Assembly: GCA_029785195.1 (NCBI GenBank)
Contig: JAFMAD010000001.1
Location: forward strand, 248,001-312,000
Length of the DNA: 64,000 nt
Direction: 5' to 3'
From: Nitrososphaerota archaeon
Lineage (GTDB): Archaea > Thermoproteota > Nitrososphaeria > Nitrososphaerales > Gagatemarchaeaceae
A model generated the notes under the pieces. It ran no database searches. It was given only the letters and a program-made list of their open reading frames with translations, and was not told the origin of the DNA. Shown in pieces: positions 24,472-32,186 of the stretch (position 1 is its first letter; every line of letters starts with the position of its first letter). A program made the position numbers and the translations under genes.

Positions 24472-25704
24472 ATGAAACCAGAAGCGCTGGGCAGGGTCGA
24501 GTCGGCCGTTGACGGCCAAGCTCGAAAGATGCGAGACTTCTTCACTGACATGCTCAGGATAAACGCGGTCAACCCGCGCATGGGAGGGCCCGGAGAGAGG
24601 GAGAGGGCGGGGTTCATCGAGAAGTTCCTGAAGGAGAACGGGTTCTCGGTGGAGCGCGTCGACGTCAAGGACGACGGAGCGCCTGGGGGGACCAGGCCGA
24701 GCATCTCCGCGAAGATAGCGGGGAGGGACTCCCGGCGCACCCTGTGGTACATCTCGCACATGGACACCGTCCCTGAAGGGAGCAGGAGCCTATGGAAGAC
24801 TGACCCGTTCGAGCCGGTGGTCAAGGACGGCAAGGTCTACGCCAGGGGGGCCGAGGACAACGGCCAATCGCTGGTCGCTTCACTCTTCGGCCTCCTCGCG
24901 CTCAAGGAGGTCGGCGCGGAGCTCCCCTTCGACGTGGGTGTCTGGTTCGTGGCGGACGAGGAGTTCGGAAGCGACTACGGGATCAAGGCCCTCCTTGGGA
25001 GGAAGGTCTTCAAGAAGACGGACCTGGTGGTCGTGCCAGACGCGGGGACGCCTACAGGCGCAGATATCGAGATAGCGGAGAAGGGACTGCTCTGGATGAA
25101 GGTGACCACCGAGGGGAAGCAGGTCCACGCCAGCCTCCCTAAGAAGGGGCTCAACGCGCACAGGATAGGGATGAAGCTCGCCCTGGAGATGGACGATGCC
25201 CTCAATGGCAAATACACGGAGAGGAACAAGCTCTTCGACTACCCCGTCTCGTCATTCGAGCCAACGAAGGTCGAACCCAACGTGGGGAACATCAACACCA
25301 TCCCAGGCGAAGACGTCTTCTACTTCGACTGCAGGGTCCTCCCCGAATACGACCTCGAATCCGTGGTGCGAGACATGAAGTCGACGGCCTTGCGGGTCGA
25401 GCGTAGATACGGCGCGAAGGTCAGGTTCGAGAAGGTGCAGATGGAGCCAGCCGGACCGGCGACAGACACCGACAGCGAGGTCGCGGTCCTCCTGGAGAAG
25501 GCGGTCTCGGCCGTAGCAGGCGTCAAACCGAGGTTCATCGGGATCGGAGGGCAGACAGTCGGGAACCTATTCAGGAAGTCTGGGATACCTACGGCGGTGT
25601 GGAGCACCATCGACGACGTCCCTCACGAGCCCAATGAGTACTCGAAACTTGCGAACCTCGTCAACGACGCCAAGGTCTTCGCATCCGTGCCGCTCCTATA
25701 CTAG
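24472..25704 (+). CDS. M20 family metallopeptidase (ArgE/DapE/carboxypeptidase-like)
   Basis: This 410-aa di-zinc hydrolase has YISHMDTVPEG (first zinc His and catalytic Asp), YARGAEDNGQ (bridging Asp), WFVADEEFGSDYG (catalytic Glu pair) and VVVPDAGTP. A dimerisation lid domain follows (KGLLWMKVTTEGKQVHASLP, in which the His is conserved). It ends with GIGGQTVGNLFRKSGIP and VPHEPNEYSKL, which provides the last zinc His. Substrates may be dipeptides or N-acyl amino acids, and ornithine/lysine biosynthesis variants cannot be excluded. Start selection uses the TATA box and a good ATG. Confidence 0.9.
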   Translation: MKPEALGRVESAVDGQARKMRDFFTDMLRINAVNPRMGGPGERERAGFIEKFLKENGFSVERVDVKDDGAPGGTRPSISAKIAGRDSRRTLWYISHMDTVPEGSRSLWKTDPFEPVVKDGKVYARGAEDNGQSLVASLFGLLALKEVGAELPFDVGVWFVADEEFGSDYGIKALLGRKVFKKTDLVVVPDAGTPTGADIEIAEKGLLWMKVTTEGKQVHASLPKKGLNAHRIGMKLALEMDDALNGKYTERNKLFDYPVSSFEPTKVEPNVGNINTIPGEDVFYFDCRVLPEYDLESVVRDMKSTALRVERRYGAKVRFEKVQMEPAGPATDTDSEVAVLLEKAVSAVAGVKPRFIGIGGQTVGNLFRKSGIPTAVWSTIDDVPHEPNEYSKLANLVNDAKVFASVPLLY

Positions 25705-26120
25705 ATACAATGCTCGTCTCGGGCGGAGCTAAGACCGCGAGCCAAACGCGAACCAGGAGCAGCGGGCTCTGCATCTGAGAGGCGGCGCCGACTGTGCCCT
25801 ACTTCGACGTCTGGATGACCGGTGCCCATGCATCAGGCTCCTCTTCGATTGGTGGAGGGGCAGCTACGCATGCCTGAACCTCCGCCCCTCACTCCGACAA
25901 GCGCCATGACCACCGACCTCGTCCTTCCGATGACGAGCGGCCCCAGCCACCCAGTAGTGGGCTCGGCGAGCTCGATGGTGGAGGCTGCGGTTCCAAGTGC
26001 GTCCCCTGCGGAGGCGCCCAGGGAACTGGGAGGCGAGGACAGCACCCCGGAGAGGGTGCAGATAGCGGAGCAGAAGCCATAGAGTAGAGCCCGCGCCCTG
26101 AGAAAAGGGCCGCGGATAGT
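25705..26120. other. Intergenic region, no supported gene
   Basis: Overlapping open frames of up to 86 codons exist on both strands (for example 25822-26082 plus), but their composition is Pro/Ser/Ala-rich and no family or promoter pattern is visible. Confidence 0.35.
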
Positions 26121-26141
26121 GCCCTACCCTTCGGGTAGGGC
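26121..26141. terminator. Perfect 9-bp hairpin in intergenic DNA
   Basis: GCCCTACCC at 26121-26129 pairs with GGGTAGGGC at 26133-26141 around a TTC loop. It lies 55 nt upstream of the CcdC-like gene. No U-run follows, so it may be a structural or regulatory element rather than a terminator. Confidence 0.45.
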
Positions 26142-26170
26142 GCGATGCGGGGGTGCCTAGCCGAACAGCA

Positions 26171-26180
26171 GGTTTACATC
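26171..26180 (+). promoter_or_regulatory. TATA-like box of the CcdC-like gene
   Basis: GGTTTACATC sits about 25-30 nt before the cluster of TTG codons at 26197-26203. Confidence 0.4.
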
Positions 26181-26196
26181 GAATGTCGTAGCAATA

Positions 26197-26775
26197 TTGT
26201 TGTTGACCGCGTCCTCAGCGTCGGCGTCCTACTTCTTCATCATCGCCGTCCTTGCCGTAATCCTGCTGAGGGTCTCGAGGAGGGTCTACGCGACCCACAG
26301 GGGGGCCAGGTTCAGCATCTCCCGGACGTACGTCTACACAGGGGTGTATGTCATAATAGGGGCAGGCTTCTCCGCGCTGTCGTATTCTGAGGGGGTCCCC
26401 TACCTCCTCGCGCTCCCGGAGGCGATCCTCGCGGCTGCTGCGGCGGTCGGCTCGTATCATTACACCGACAGGAGGGTCGTCTTCTGGAAGGAAGGGGGGA
26501 CTCTCTACTTCAAGGGAGGCGTCATCATCTATGCGATTTACCTGGTCGCGCTCGTGGCGAGGCTCGGCTTGGACCTCGTGTTCCTGGGACCCGCGACGTT
26601 TGGATTCGCGGAGGCGGCACTGACAGGAGCCGGCCTTTACTCGACGATGGCCGCGGACCTCCTACTCACCTTCGGCGTAGGACTACTCCTAGGAAGGGCG
26701 GTCAGGCTGGCGAACCGCTACAGGAAGATAGCGAGCGGGGAGGAGACGGTCGAAGGTCGCCACGCCGCGCCCTAG
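26197..26775 (+). CDS. CcdC-like (DUF1453) membrane protein
   Basis: This 192-aa protein has about five membrane segments. Features in common with CcdC/DUF1453 proteins are a basic loop RRVYATHRGARF after helix 1, a Tyr/Gly-rich second helix, SYHYTDRRVVFWKEGGTLYFKGG, and a helix beginning VIIYAIYLVALVARLGLDLVF (split across two segments). The role of this family is uncertain; some members lie near cytochrome c maturation genes. TTG codons at 26197, 26200 and 26203 are all possible starts. Confidence 0.6.
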   Translation: MLLTASSASASYFFIIAVLAVILLRVSRRVYATHRGARFSISRTYVYTGVYVIIGAGFSALSYSEGVPYLLALPEAILAAAAAVGSYHYTDRRVVFWKEGGTLYFKGGVIIYAIYLVALVARLGLDLVFLGPATFGFAEAALTGAGLYSTMAADLLLTFGVGLLLGRAVRLANRYRKIASGEETVEGRHAAP

Positions 26776-26864
26776 ACATGCCAGAAGGGTCTGACCTGCC
26801 TTTGGCCGAAATCCGGGAGCGCGAGCAGGGTCGAGCTTCCTGCTCCACGCTTTATGCCTATCGC

Positions 26865-27071
26865 CTAGCTCGAAGATAGGTAGCTCCACATGATGACGCC
26901 GACGAGCATCACCAGCGAACCGGCGAAGCCCGTAATCAAGGCTCCCGCCATGTCAGAGCTCAACCCGAAGGTCTCGATGAAGGAGATCACGGGGGCCCGG
27001 ACCAGCCAGGCGAAGAAGCCCAGGGCGTAACCCACGAGCCAGAATCCGAACAGGATGAGTTTTCTTCCCAT
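26865..27071 (-). CDS. Small membrane protein (68 aa)
   Basis: From ATG 27071 the product starts MGRKLILFGFWLVGYALGFF and has two hydrophobic helices separated by a short loop containing SFIETFGLSSDMAG, with the second (LITGFAGSLVMLVGVIMWSY) ending in a Ser-rich tail. An in-frame start at 27098 would add nine polar residues. GATTTACC on the minus strand at 27107-27114 is a plausible promoter. Function is unknown. Confidence 0.6.
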   Translation of the reverse strand: MGRKLILFGFWLVGYALGFFAWLVRAPVISFIETFGLSSDMAGALITGFAGSLVMLVGVIMWSYLSSS

Positions 27072-27152
27072 GCTGTTTCGATGTACCGCATGGGGCACGG
27101 AATTCGGTAAATCGGGACGGGACAGTATTACTTTACGCCTTTGTTCAATTGT

Positions 27153-27323
27153 TTACAGCAGGAAGCCGAGCGCCGACAGCGCGTAGACTGTCAGCAAGCT
27201 GCTCACGGCACCGAGTGCGACTAGAAGGACCCCTTCGGCGAGGACCTTCCTTTCGTCGTCGTACTCGTCGCTGACGCAGACGCTCAGAAGCCCGCCGAAA
27301 AGAGACCCTGGTTCAGGGGGCAA
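27153..27323 (-). CDS. Small membrane protein (56 aa), TTG start
   Basis: A TTG at 27323 opens a 56-codon frame: MPPEPGSLFGGLLSVCVSDE, then a charged YDDERKVLAEG, then a hydrophobic helix (VLLVALGAVSSLLTVYALSA) ending LGFLL. The charged middle and hydrophobic C-terminal half look like a real single- or double-pass membrane peptide. The extended promoter CCACAACCGTTAAC lies exactly where expected, about 30 nt upstream, and shares 12 identical bases with the promoter of the small membrane gene at 17716. Function is unknown. Confidence 0.6.
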   Translation of the reverse strand: MPPEPGSLFGGLLSVCVSDEYDDERKVLAEGVLLVALGAVSSLLTVYALSALGFLL

Positions 27324-27350
27324 CCCGTCTCGGAAAGGGCTGCGCAGGCT

Positions 27351-27365
27351 AGTTAACGGTTGTGG
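27351..27365 (-). promoter_or_regulatory. Promoter of the 56-aa membrane protein gene
   Basis: The minus strand reads CCACAACCGTTAACT. TTAAC lies about 30 nt from the TTG at 27323. CCACAACCGTTA is identical to 17748-17759. Confidence 0.55.
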
Positions 27366-27403
27366 AGGCCCTGTCCATCACCCCCCGCTGGTCCTGCCGT
27401 CGC

Positions 27404-28675
27404 TCATCGCAGCGAGCCCCTCCATTTCGGAGGGACCCGGTCCGTGTAGACCACCTCCTTGGCGCCGACGAACTCGGAGAGCCTCTCGATAGTCTCTGCC
27501 AGCTCCCTCGAGACTTCGCTGTCGGCGGGGGCTCCCTTCTCTGCGTGGACGGAGTTGATGTGCAGCCTCTCTGCCCGCTTGTCCAAGCGGGGGTCAATCC
27601 GGCCTATCAGGCGGTCGCCGAAGAGAATCGGCATGACATAGGTCCCGAACCTCCGCCTTTCCTTCTGCAGGAACTGCTCCCTCACGTAGTCGAAGGCGAA
27701 GAGCGCCTTCGTCCGGGCGGTGCTGCTGACAAGGTTGTCAAACGGAGGGAGGAGCGACATGCGGGGTCGCCAGGAGTCGGTCGCGGCGAGGTCCAGGGAG
27801 CCGAGATCGTCCTTGTGGATGTACCTCGGCGCGCCGCGACCCGACCCCTCTACGCTGACCCGGTGGATCACAGACTCCTCCTCAAGGAGGCCGAGGGTCC
27901 TCCGCAACGTCCGGTAGCGTCCCCGGGGGAAGTAGTAGTTCACCTCAGGAGCTGTCGCCGTCCCCAAGGCAAGGATCGCCCGCTCTGCCGCCCGGCGCTC
28001 GTACTCTTCCTCGGTCAGTGGTGTGTCATCCACCCAGCGGGGGAGGAAGCCTTCGGTCAGGCCCCAGAGGTTCTGATTCCCCTCGTGCCCGACGACCATC
28101 ACCTCCCCCCTCATGTGAAGGTGGAAGAGCATCTCTCCGACGTCGCTTCCGGGGGCCCAGTCCTCGTTGCGCCTCTTCGTCCGGTGGTGATCCTTGAACT
28201 GGCTCACGAGGAGGGGCCCCCTTGCGAGTTCCCTCAGCACCCGCCGCCTCAGCTCGCGATGGGAGGTGAGGAACTCTGCGGCTTCCAAGCTCTGGTGCTT
28301 CCACGACCCGGCCAGCGAGCCCGGGTAGCGCCGCATCAGGGAGGAGTATATCGGATAGTCCTCGCAGCTCACGATCGCGGCGAAGGGGAGCCAGTGCTGG
28401 AAGAGCCTCTTCTCGTCCCACAGGAGCGCTTCGAGGTCGGCCGGGCGGAAGCCGCCGAGCCTCGCCCAGATGGAGAGGAGGTGCGAGGGGGCGACCACGG
28501 TCACCGGGTCCCACTGCACGTAGGCCAGGTCTTTCACCAGGGAGACGATGTCGTCCCTCGTCGCCGCGGTGGGGAGGGCGCCGGCGAGGCGCTGCTTGGT
28601 GACGGCAAGGCGCCTCACGGTCCCGATGGAGGCCGAGAACGCGGCTCGTGTCAACGGCCGGACCCTGCGCCCCAC
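27404..28675 (-). CDS. Winged-helix AlkZ/YcaQ-like protein (HTH_42)
   Basis: This 423-aa protein of the YcaQ/AlkZ superfamily starts with VRRLAVTKQRLAG, then LAYVQWDPVTVVAPSHLLSI (the Q and hydrophobic residues lining the DNA groove in this family), a winged-helix region in the middle, and the C-terminal MPILFGDRLIGRIDPRLDK. Family members are DNA glycosylases that unhook interstrand crosslinks or remove bulky adducts. The start is uncertain: 28675 overlaps the upstream gene by 25 nt, and GTG 28618 is an alternative. A second, shorter relative lies at 58579-59817. Confidence 0.85.
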   Translation of the reverse strand: MGRRVRPLTRAAFSASIGTVRRLAVTKQRLAGALPTAATRDDIVSLVKDLAYVQWDPVTVVAPSHLLSIWARLGGFRPADLEALLWDEKRLFQHWLPFAAIVSCEDYPIYSSLMRRYPGSLAGSWKHQSLEAAEFLTSHRELRRRVLRELARGPLLVSQFKDHHRTKRRNEDWAPGSDVGEMLFHLHMRGEVMVVGHEGNQNLWGLTEGFLPRWVDDTPLTEEEYERRAAERAILALGTATAPEVNYYFPRGRYRTLRRTLGLLEEESVIHRVSVEGSGRGAPRYIHKDDLGSLDLAATDSWRPRMSLLPPFDNLVSSTARTKALFAFDYVREQFLQKERRRFGTYVMPILFGDRLIGRIDPRLDKRAERLHINSVHAEKGAPADSEVSRELAETIERLSEFVGAKEVVYTDRVPPKWRGSLR

Positions 28676-29655
28676 TCCCCCAGGCGGGCAAGCACAGTCA
28701 GCGCCCTGAGGGTGACCATCTTGCTCGGTCTCCCTGGGACCTCAAGCGAGAATGGGACCGTCGCCTGTCTCGGATGGTCCCTGTCCCAGCGCCCCTGAGG
28801 ACTGTCAGGGTCCGGGTTGACCGAGTCGAGGAGCCACCTGCCGTCCGGTCTGCGCTTCGACTTCAGGAGCGAGACGGCGTAGTCCATCCTCCTGTCAGTG
28901 GTATAGCCCAGGGCGGTCATGAAATCGAGGCCGACGAGGATGTCGTAGTAGTAGTGCACAGGATAATGGAACAGGTACCATGGTTCGTATCGCTCCCCCT
29001 GTCGGTGAAGCTCTCGCTGGAGGAAGAACTCGGCCCCCTTCTCGACCGCTCCCTTCATCCCCCGCGTCCACTTCTGGCGGGGGTAGACAGCGAACGCGCT
29101 GAGCGGCTCCCATGAGTCCAGGTTGCGCCCTTTCGCCCTCTCTCCGTAGTTGAAGCAAGACCACCCTCCGAGCTCCGATTGGCTCTTCACGAACCACTCG
29201 AACGCGCTCTTCACCCTGGGGTGGTCGACGTACCCGAACTTCACCAGGGCCCTGGCGGCGTTACCTGTGGTGCAGAGGTGACCGCGCTTCGCGCCCTTCT
29301 CGCTCGACCCCGCGAACCCCCCGTCGTCCGCGGCGAACCTGTCAATCCAAAGCCGGCAGGACGCGTCGACCCTCGGGTCGGCTTTCGTGAGTCCGAGGTC
29401 CGCGAGGACTAGGAGCATCCAGTTGGTGGCCGAGTACTTCGGCTGATAGAGGCTCCGCTCCTCCTCCCAGAAGCCCCCTGGTCTCCGCCTGTCCATGACC
29501 TCCTTCGCCCAGCCAATGGAAGGGATTGCGGAGCGCGCCTCCCTGACTTCAGGGTCTGCTTCGCTCCTTCCGAGGAGCCCCGTAAGGGCGAAATACCTCA
29601 CCGAGGGCTGACCCTCCTCGAGGAGCCACGTCAGGGCGCCGTCCTGCGCACTCAT
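28651..29655 (-). CDS. Terpenoid-cyclase/prenyltransferase-fold (alpha/alpha barrel) protein
   Basis: This 334-aa alpha-helical protein has repeats of the squalene-cyclase/prenyltransferase toroid type: DDGGFAGSSEKG, ELGGWSCFNYGE and RRPDGRWLLDS are successive G/W-rich turns. Proteins of this type are often mislabelled 'nitrogen fixation protein NifH'. No DxDD cyclase motif is visible, so cyclase activity is doubtful. It is transcribed just ahead of the AlkZ-like gene with a 25-nt overlap, suggesting an operon. Confidence 0.7.
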   Translation of the reverse strand: MSAQDGALTWLLEEGQPSVRYFALTGLLGRSEADPEVREARSAIPSIGWAKEVMDRRRPGGFWEEERSLYQPKYSATNWMLLVLADLGLTKADPRVDASCRLWIDRFAADDGGFAGSSEKGAKRGHLCTTGNAARALVKFGYVDHPRVKSAFEWFVKSQSELGGWSCFNYGERAKGRNLDSWEPLSAFAVYPRQKWTRGMKGAVEKGAEFFLQRELHRQGERYEPWYLFHYPVHYYYDILVGLDFMTALGYTTDRRMDYAVSLLKSKRRPDGRWLLDSVNPDPDSPQGRWDRDHPRQATVPFSLEVPGRPSKMVTLRALTVLARLGEWGAGSGR

Positions 29656-29688
29656 GCCAGCGTGTTGGATGGGGGCATCCAGGCTGCC

Positions 29689-30384
29689 TCAGGAGAGGTC
29701 GACCAGGCTCTTCGCCGTCTCAGTCGGCTTCGTTATCATGGGCCAGTGCCCGGCTTCTATCTTCCTATAGGGCCCGTCAAGCTTCCCCCACTTCCCAGCG
29801 ACGATATCATCCACGGGGTCGCCGGAAAGGGTGCAGAAGACGTATGCTTCCTTGATCTTGTCGTAGTTCTCTGACAGCGTGATGGGGTCCTTCGCGAGCT
29901 TTATCGGCCAGGGGGTGGACATGGACATGAACCACCTCCTCTTTTCTCCGATGATGTCTTTGCCTATCGTGTGGACGGTCGCATCGGTCAGTGGGACCCC
30001 CAGCTTGTCTTCGGTGAGGGCCGGGAACTCGTTCGTCGGGTCGAACCCCCCCTGAGGGGTCCTGACCCGCTCGGGCCTGAACGCGTCGAGGTAGATCACC
30101 TTCTTCACCTTGTCGTGGGCCCTGTCAGAGACAGCGGCGGCAACTTTCCCCGCGAAGCTGTGCCCCACAAGGACGAAGTCGTCCAGCTCGTTATACCTTA
30201 TGACGTTGAGCACGTCGTCAATGGCGGTATCCATCCCGACGTCCTTGGACATGAGATGGACCCTCTCTCCCATCCCGGTCAGGGTTGCCTGATAGGCTTC
30301 GTGGCCGTCCTTCTGAAGCTGGGCAGCCACGTCCCTCCACACCCATCCCCCCAGCCAAGCGCCCGGGATCAGGACGTACTTCAT
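29689..30384 (-). CDS. Alpha/beta hydrolase (EstC/methyl-esterase-like)
   Basis: From ATG 30384 this is a 231-aa hydrolase starting MKYVLIPGAWLGGWVW, which contains the HG-like oxyanion region (here PGAW). VLVGHSFAG carries the serine nucleophile, and the catalytic His is in IEAGHWPMI near the C-terminus. This pattern resembles plant-type methyl esterases and EstC. A TATA-like GGCTTATGT on the minus strand, about 26 nt upstream, supports ATG 30384 over the in-frame start at 30405. Confidence 0.85.
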   Translation of the reverse strand: MKYVLIPGAWLGGWVWRDVAAQLQKDGHEAYQATLTGMGERVHLMSKDVGMDTAIDDVLNVIRYNELDDFVLVGHSFAGKVAAAVSDRAHDKVKKVIYLDAFRPERVRTPQGGFDPTNEFPALTEDKLGVPLTDATVHTIGKDIIGEKRRWFMSMSTPWPIKLAKDPITLSENYDKIKEAYVFCTLSGDPVDDIVAGKWGKLDGPYRKIEAGHWPMITKPTETAKSLVDLS

Positions 30385-30405
30385 GGCGGACGGCTCCCTC
30401 GTCAC

Positions 30406-31085
30406 CTACATAAGCCTCTGGAGGGCGCGTCGACTCCGCGGATGGGGGTCAGCGAAACTGTCCCGACCCCAGCCCCTCTGAAGGGCCCGGCCGAAGGCGC
30501 AAGCCCCCCTCGCCGGCAAGCTCGGGGAGGCAGGAAGAACTCCCTCAAGGATACGCATGGCTCAGGTGCCCGCGCTCCGGACGGCTCAAGCCCCTCGCGA
30601 TGTCGTCGCACCGCTTCGAATCAAGCTCCAGGCGGTAGATCTCGACGGGGGGTTGAGACGACGCCTCCCTATCAAGGACACAGGATCGTGCCCAGGAGGG
30701 CTCCGGAGCGAAAGAGCCCATGCGGCCGCGTTCGATGCCGTGAAAGCAGGTCGAAAGCTTTGGCGGGCCGTGGTCCGAGCGGCTTTGCTTGCGTGCTTCT
30801 TCGCCGTTCCTTCCATAACGGGGATACAAAATTCCTGTTTCTATCCCCCGGCGGGCACCAACCGCTTTCGTTCGAGATGTACGGCGCGGGAGCGACCTAC
30901 AGCCTCGGACATTACTACTGGCACCGGCACCCTTTGGGGCTCTGCGTTTGCTGCATGACCGGACATCCAGCTAACGGCTGACGGGGAGAAAGGTCGACAG
31001 GGGCACAAGTCGGGTACCGGCGCCGTAGACAGAAGGGAGCGTTGATATACTCGACGCGAGTCCCGACTCCGGCAAGGCCCCCACC
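30406..31085. other. Long gene-poor region upstream of guaB
   Basis: 680 nt. The only structured elements I can see are the inverted repeat GGGGATA (30820-30826) and TATCCCC (30842-30848), the short Cys/His-rich frame at 30877-30981, and a GTTGATATACTC box at 31040-31051 that is probably the guaB promoter. Longer open frames here (for example 30557-30958) have no recognisable content. Confidence 0.4.
30877..30981 (+). CDS. Possible 34-aa Cys/His-rich peptide
   Basis: ATG 30877 opens a frame ending at 30981: MYGAGATYSLGHYYWHRHPL, then GLCVCCMTGHPANG. It is rich in Tyr, His and Cys. TGTTTCTATCCCC at 30836-30848, identical to the element before the small ORF at 19966, lies about 30 nt upstream and could be its promoter. 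The evidence is weak. Confidence 0.25.
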   Translation: MYGAGATYSLGHYYWHRHPLGLCVCCMTGHPANG

Positions 31086-32186
31086 TTGCCAACAAGCTTC
31101 CTACGGAAACTCACCGATGCGCAGAGCGTCTTCACGTTCAGGGACTTCATACTCCTTCCTGGAAGGAGCGAAGTCGAGCCGAGCGGCATAGACCTCTCTG
31201 CTAGACTGACCAGGAACATAGGGCTGAAAGTCCCGCTCGTTTCGTCCCCCATGGACACCGTGACAGAGTGGAGACTCGCCCTCGAGATGGCGAGACTTGG
31301 GGGGGCCGGGGCGATACACAGGAACATGCCGATAGGCAAGCAGGTTGAGCATGCGAAGAAGGTGAAGGCGGCCAAGGTGGAGGCTCTGAGCGCGGACAGC
31401 AAGGGGAGGCCCCTCGTAGGGGCGTCTGTCTCCCCCCTCGACGCCGAGAGGTGCAAGGCATTGGATAGGGTTGCAGACTTCCTTGTCGCGGACGTCGCGC
31501 ATTTCCACACCTCCAGGGTCATGGACGCGGCAAGGAAGATCATCCCGGACCTTTCTTCTGATTTCATCGCAGGGAACGTGGGGACGAGCCAGGCAGCCTT
31601 CGACATCCTGGACGAGCTCCCGCGGGTCGACGGGTTCAGGGCAGGGATCGGCTCGGGTTCCATATGCATCACCTCGGAGGTCACGCGGGTCGGCGCGCCG
31701 ACCCTCTTCGCAGTGGCTCAGGTGGCCAGCGCGCTGGAAGAGAGGGGCGTCGACGTCCCGATAGTGGCCGACGGGGGGATAAGGGGGCCGGGGGACGCCG
31801 CGCTCGCCTTCGCCGCCGGCGCCTCGGCGGCCATGCTCGGCTCTATGCTCGCCGGGACCAAGGAGTCTCCGAGCCCCCTGATCAACAAGGAAGGGAAGAG
31901 GTACAAGGTCCATAGGGGGATGGCGAGCGCCTCCGCGAGGAAGGTCAGGTTCGCGGTCGACAGGTACAGCGTCCCCGCCAAGGGCCTGGACGAAGGCGTC
32001 GAGGCGTACGTCCCCTACGTCGGGGGAACGGAAGCGGTCGTGGCCAGGATGGAGAACGGGCTCAGGGCGGCTCTCGGATACGCCGGGGCGAAGAGCGTGC
32101 GAGAGATGTGGAGGAAAGCCACCTTCGGCTCGGTGAGCGCTGTCGGCGCCTCCGAACTGGGGGCGCACTCCATAGAGGTGAAGTGA
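31086..32186 (+). CDS. guaB: IMP dehydrogenase lacking CBS domains
   Basis: This 366-aa TIM-barrel enzyme oxidises IMP to XMP with NAD. It has VSSPMDTVTE near the start, GIGSGSICIT with the catalytic Cys at 194 (most IMPDHs have GPGS), IVADGGIRGPGDAALA, and a flap region with KVHRGMASASARK. The two regulatory CBS domains usually inserted in IMPDH are absent; the short spacing between barrel elements shows no room for them. A TTG start and a TATA-like box at 31040-31051 are proposed. The stop TGA overlaps the guaA ATG (TGATG), so guaB and guaA are coupled. Confidence 0.88.
   Translation: MPTSFLRKLTDAQSVFTFRDFILLPGRSEVEPSGIDLSARLTRNIGLKVPLVSSPMDTVTEWRLALEMARLGGAGAIHRNMPIGKQVEHAKKVKAAKVEALSADSKGRPLVGASVSPLDAERCKALDRVADFLVADVAHFHTSRVMDAARKIIPDLSSDFIAGNVGTSQAAFDILDELPRVDGFRAGIGSGSICITSEVTRVGAPTLFAVAQVASALEERGVDVPIVADGGIRGPGDAALAFAAGASAAMLGSMLAGTKESPSPLINKEGKRYKVHRGMASASARKVRFAVDRYSVPAKGLDEGVEAYVPYVGGTEAVVARMENGLRAALGYAGAKSVREMWRKATFGSVSAVGASELGAHSIEVK

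Noticed and set aside
25822-26082. Plus-strand ORF of 86 codons and its minus-strand counterpart
   Set aside because: Both are Pro/Ser/Ala-rich, with no start context, promoter pattern or family resemblance.
27362-28798. Plus-strand ORF of 478 codons opposite the AlkZ-like gene
   Set aside because: It is the antisense shadow of a recognised gene, with Arg/Gly/Pro-rich composition and no family features.
29971-30981. Plus-strand ORF of 336 codons
   Set aside because: Most of it is antisense to the alpha/beta hydrolase gene. Only the last 34 codons are considered, and only weakly.
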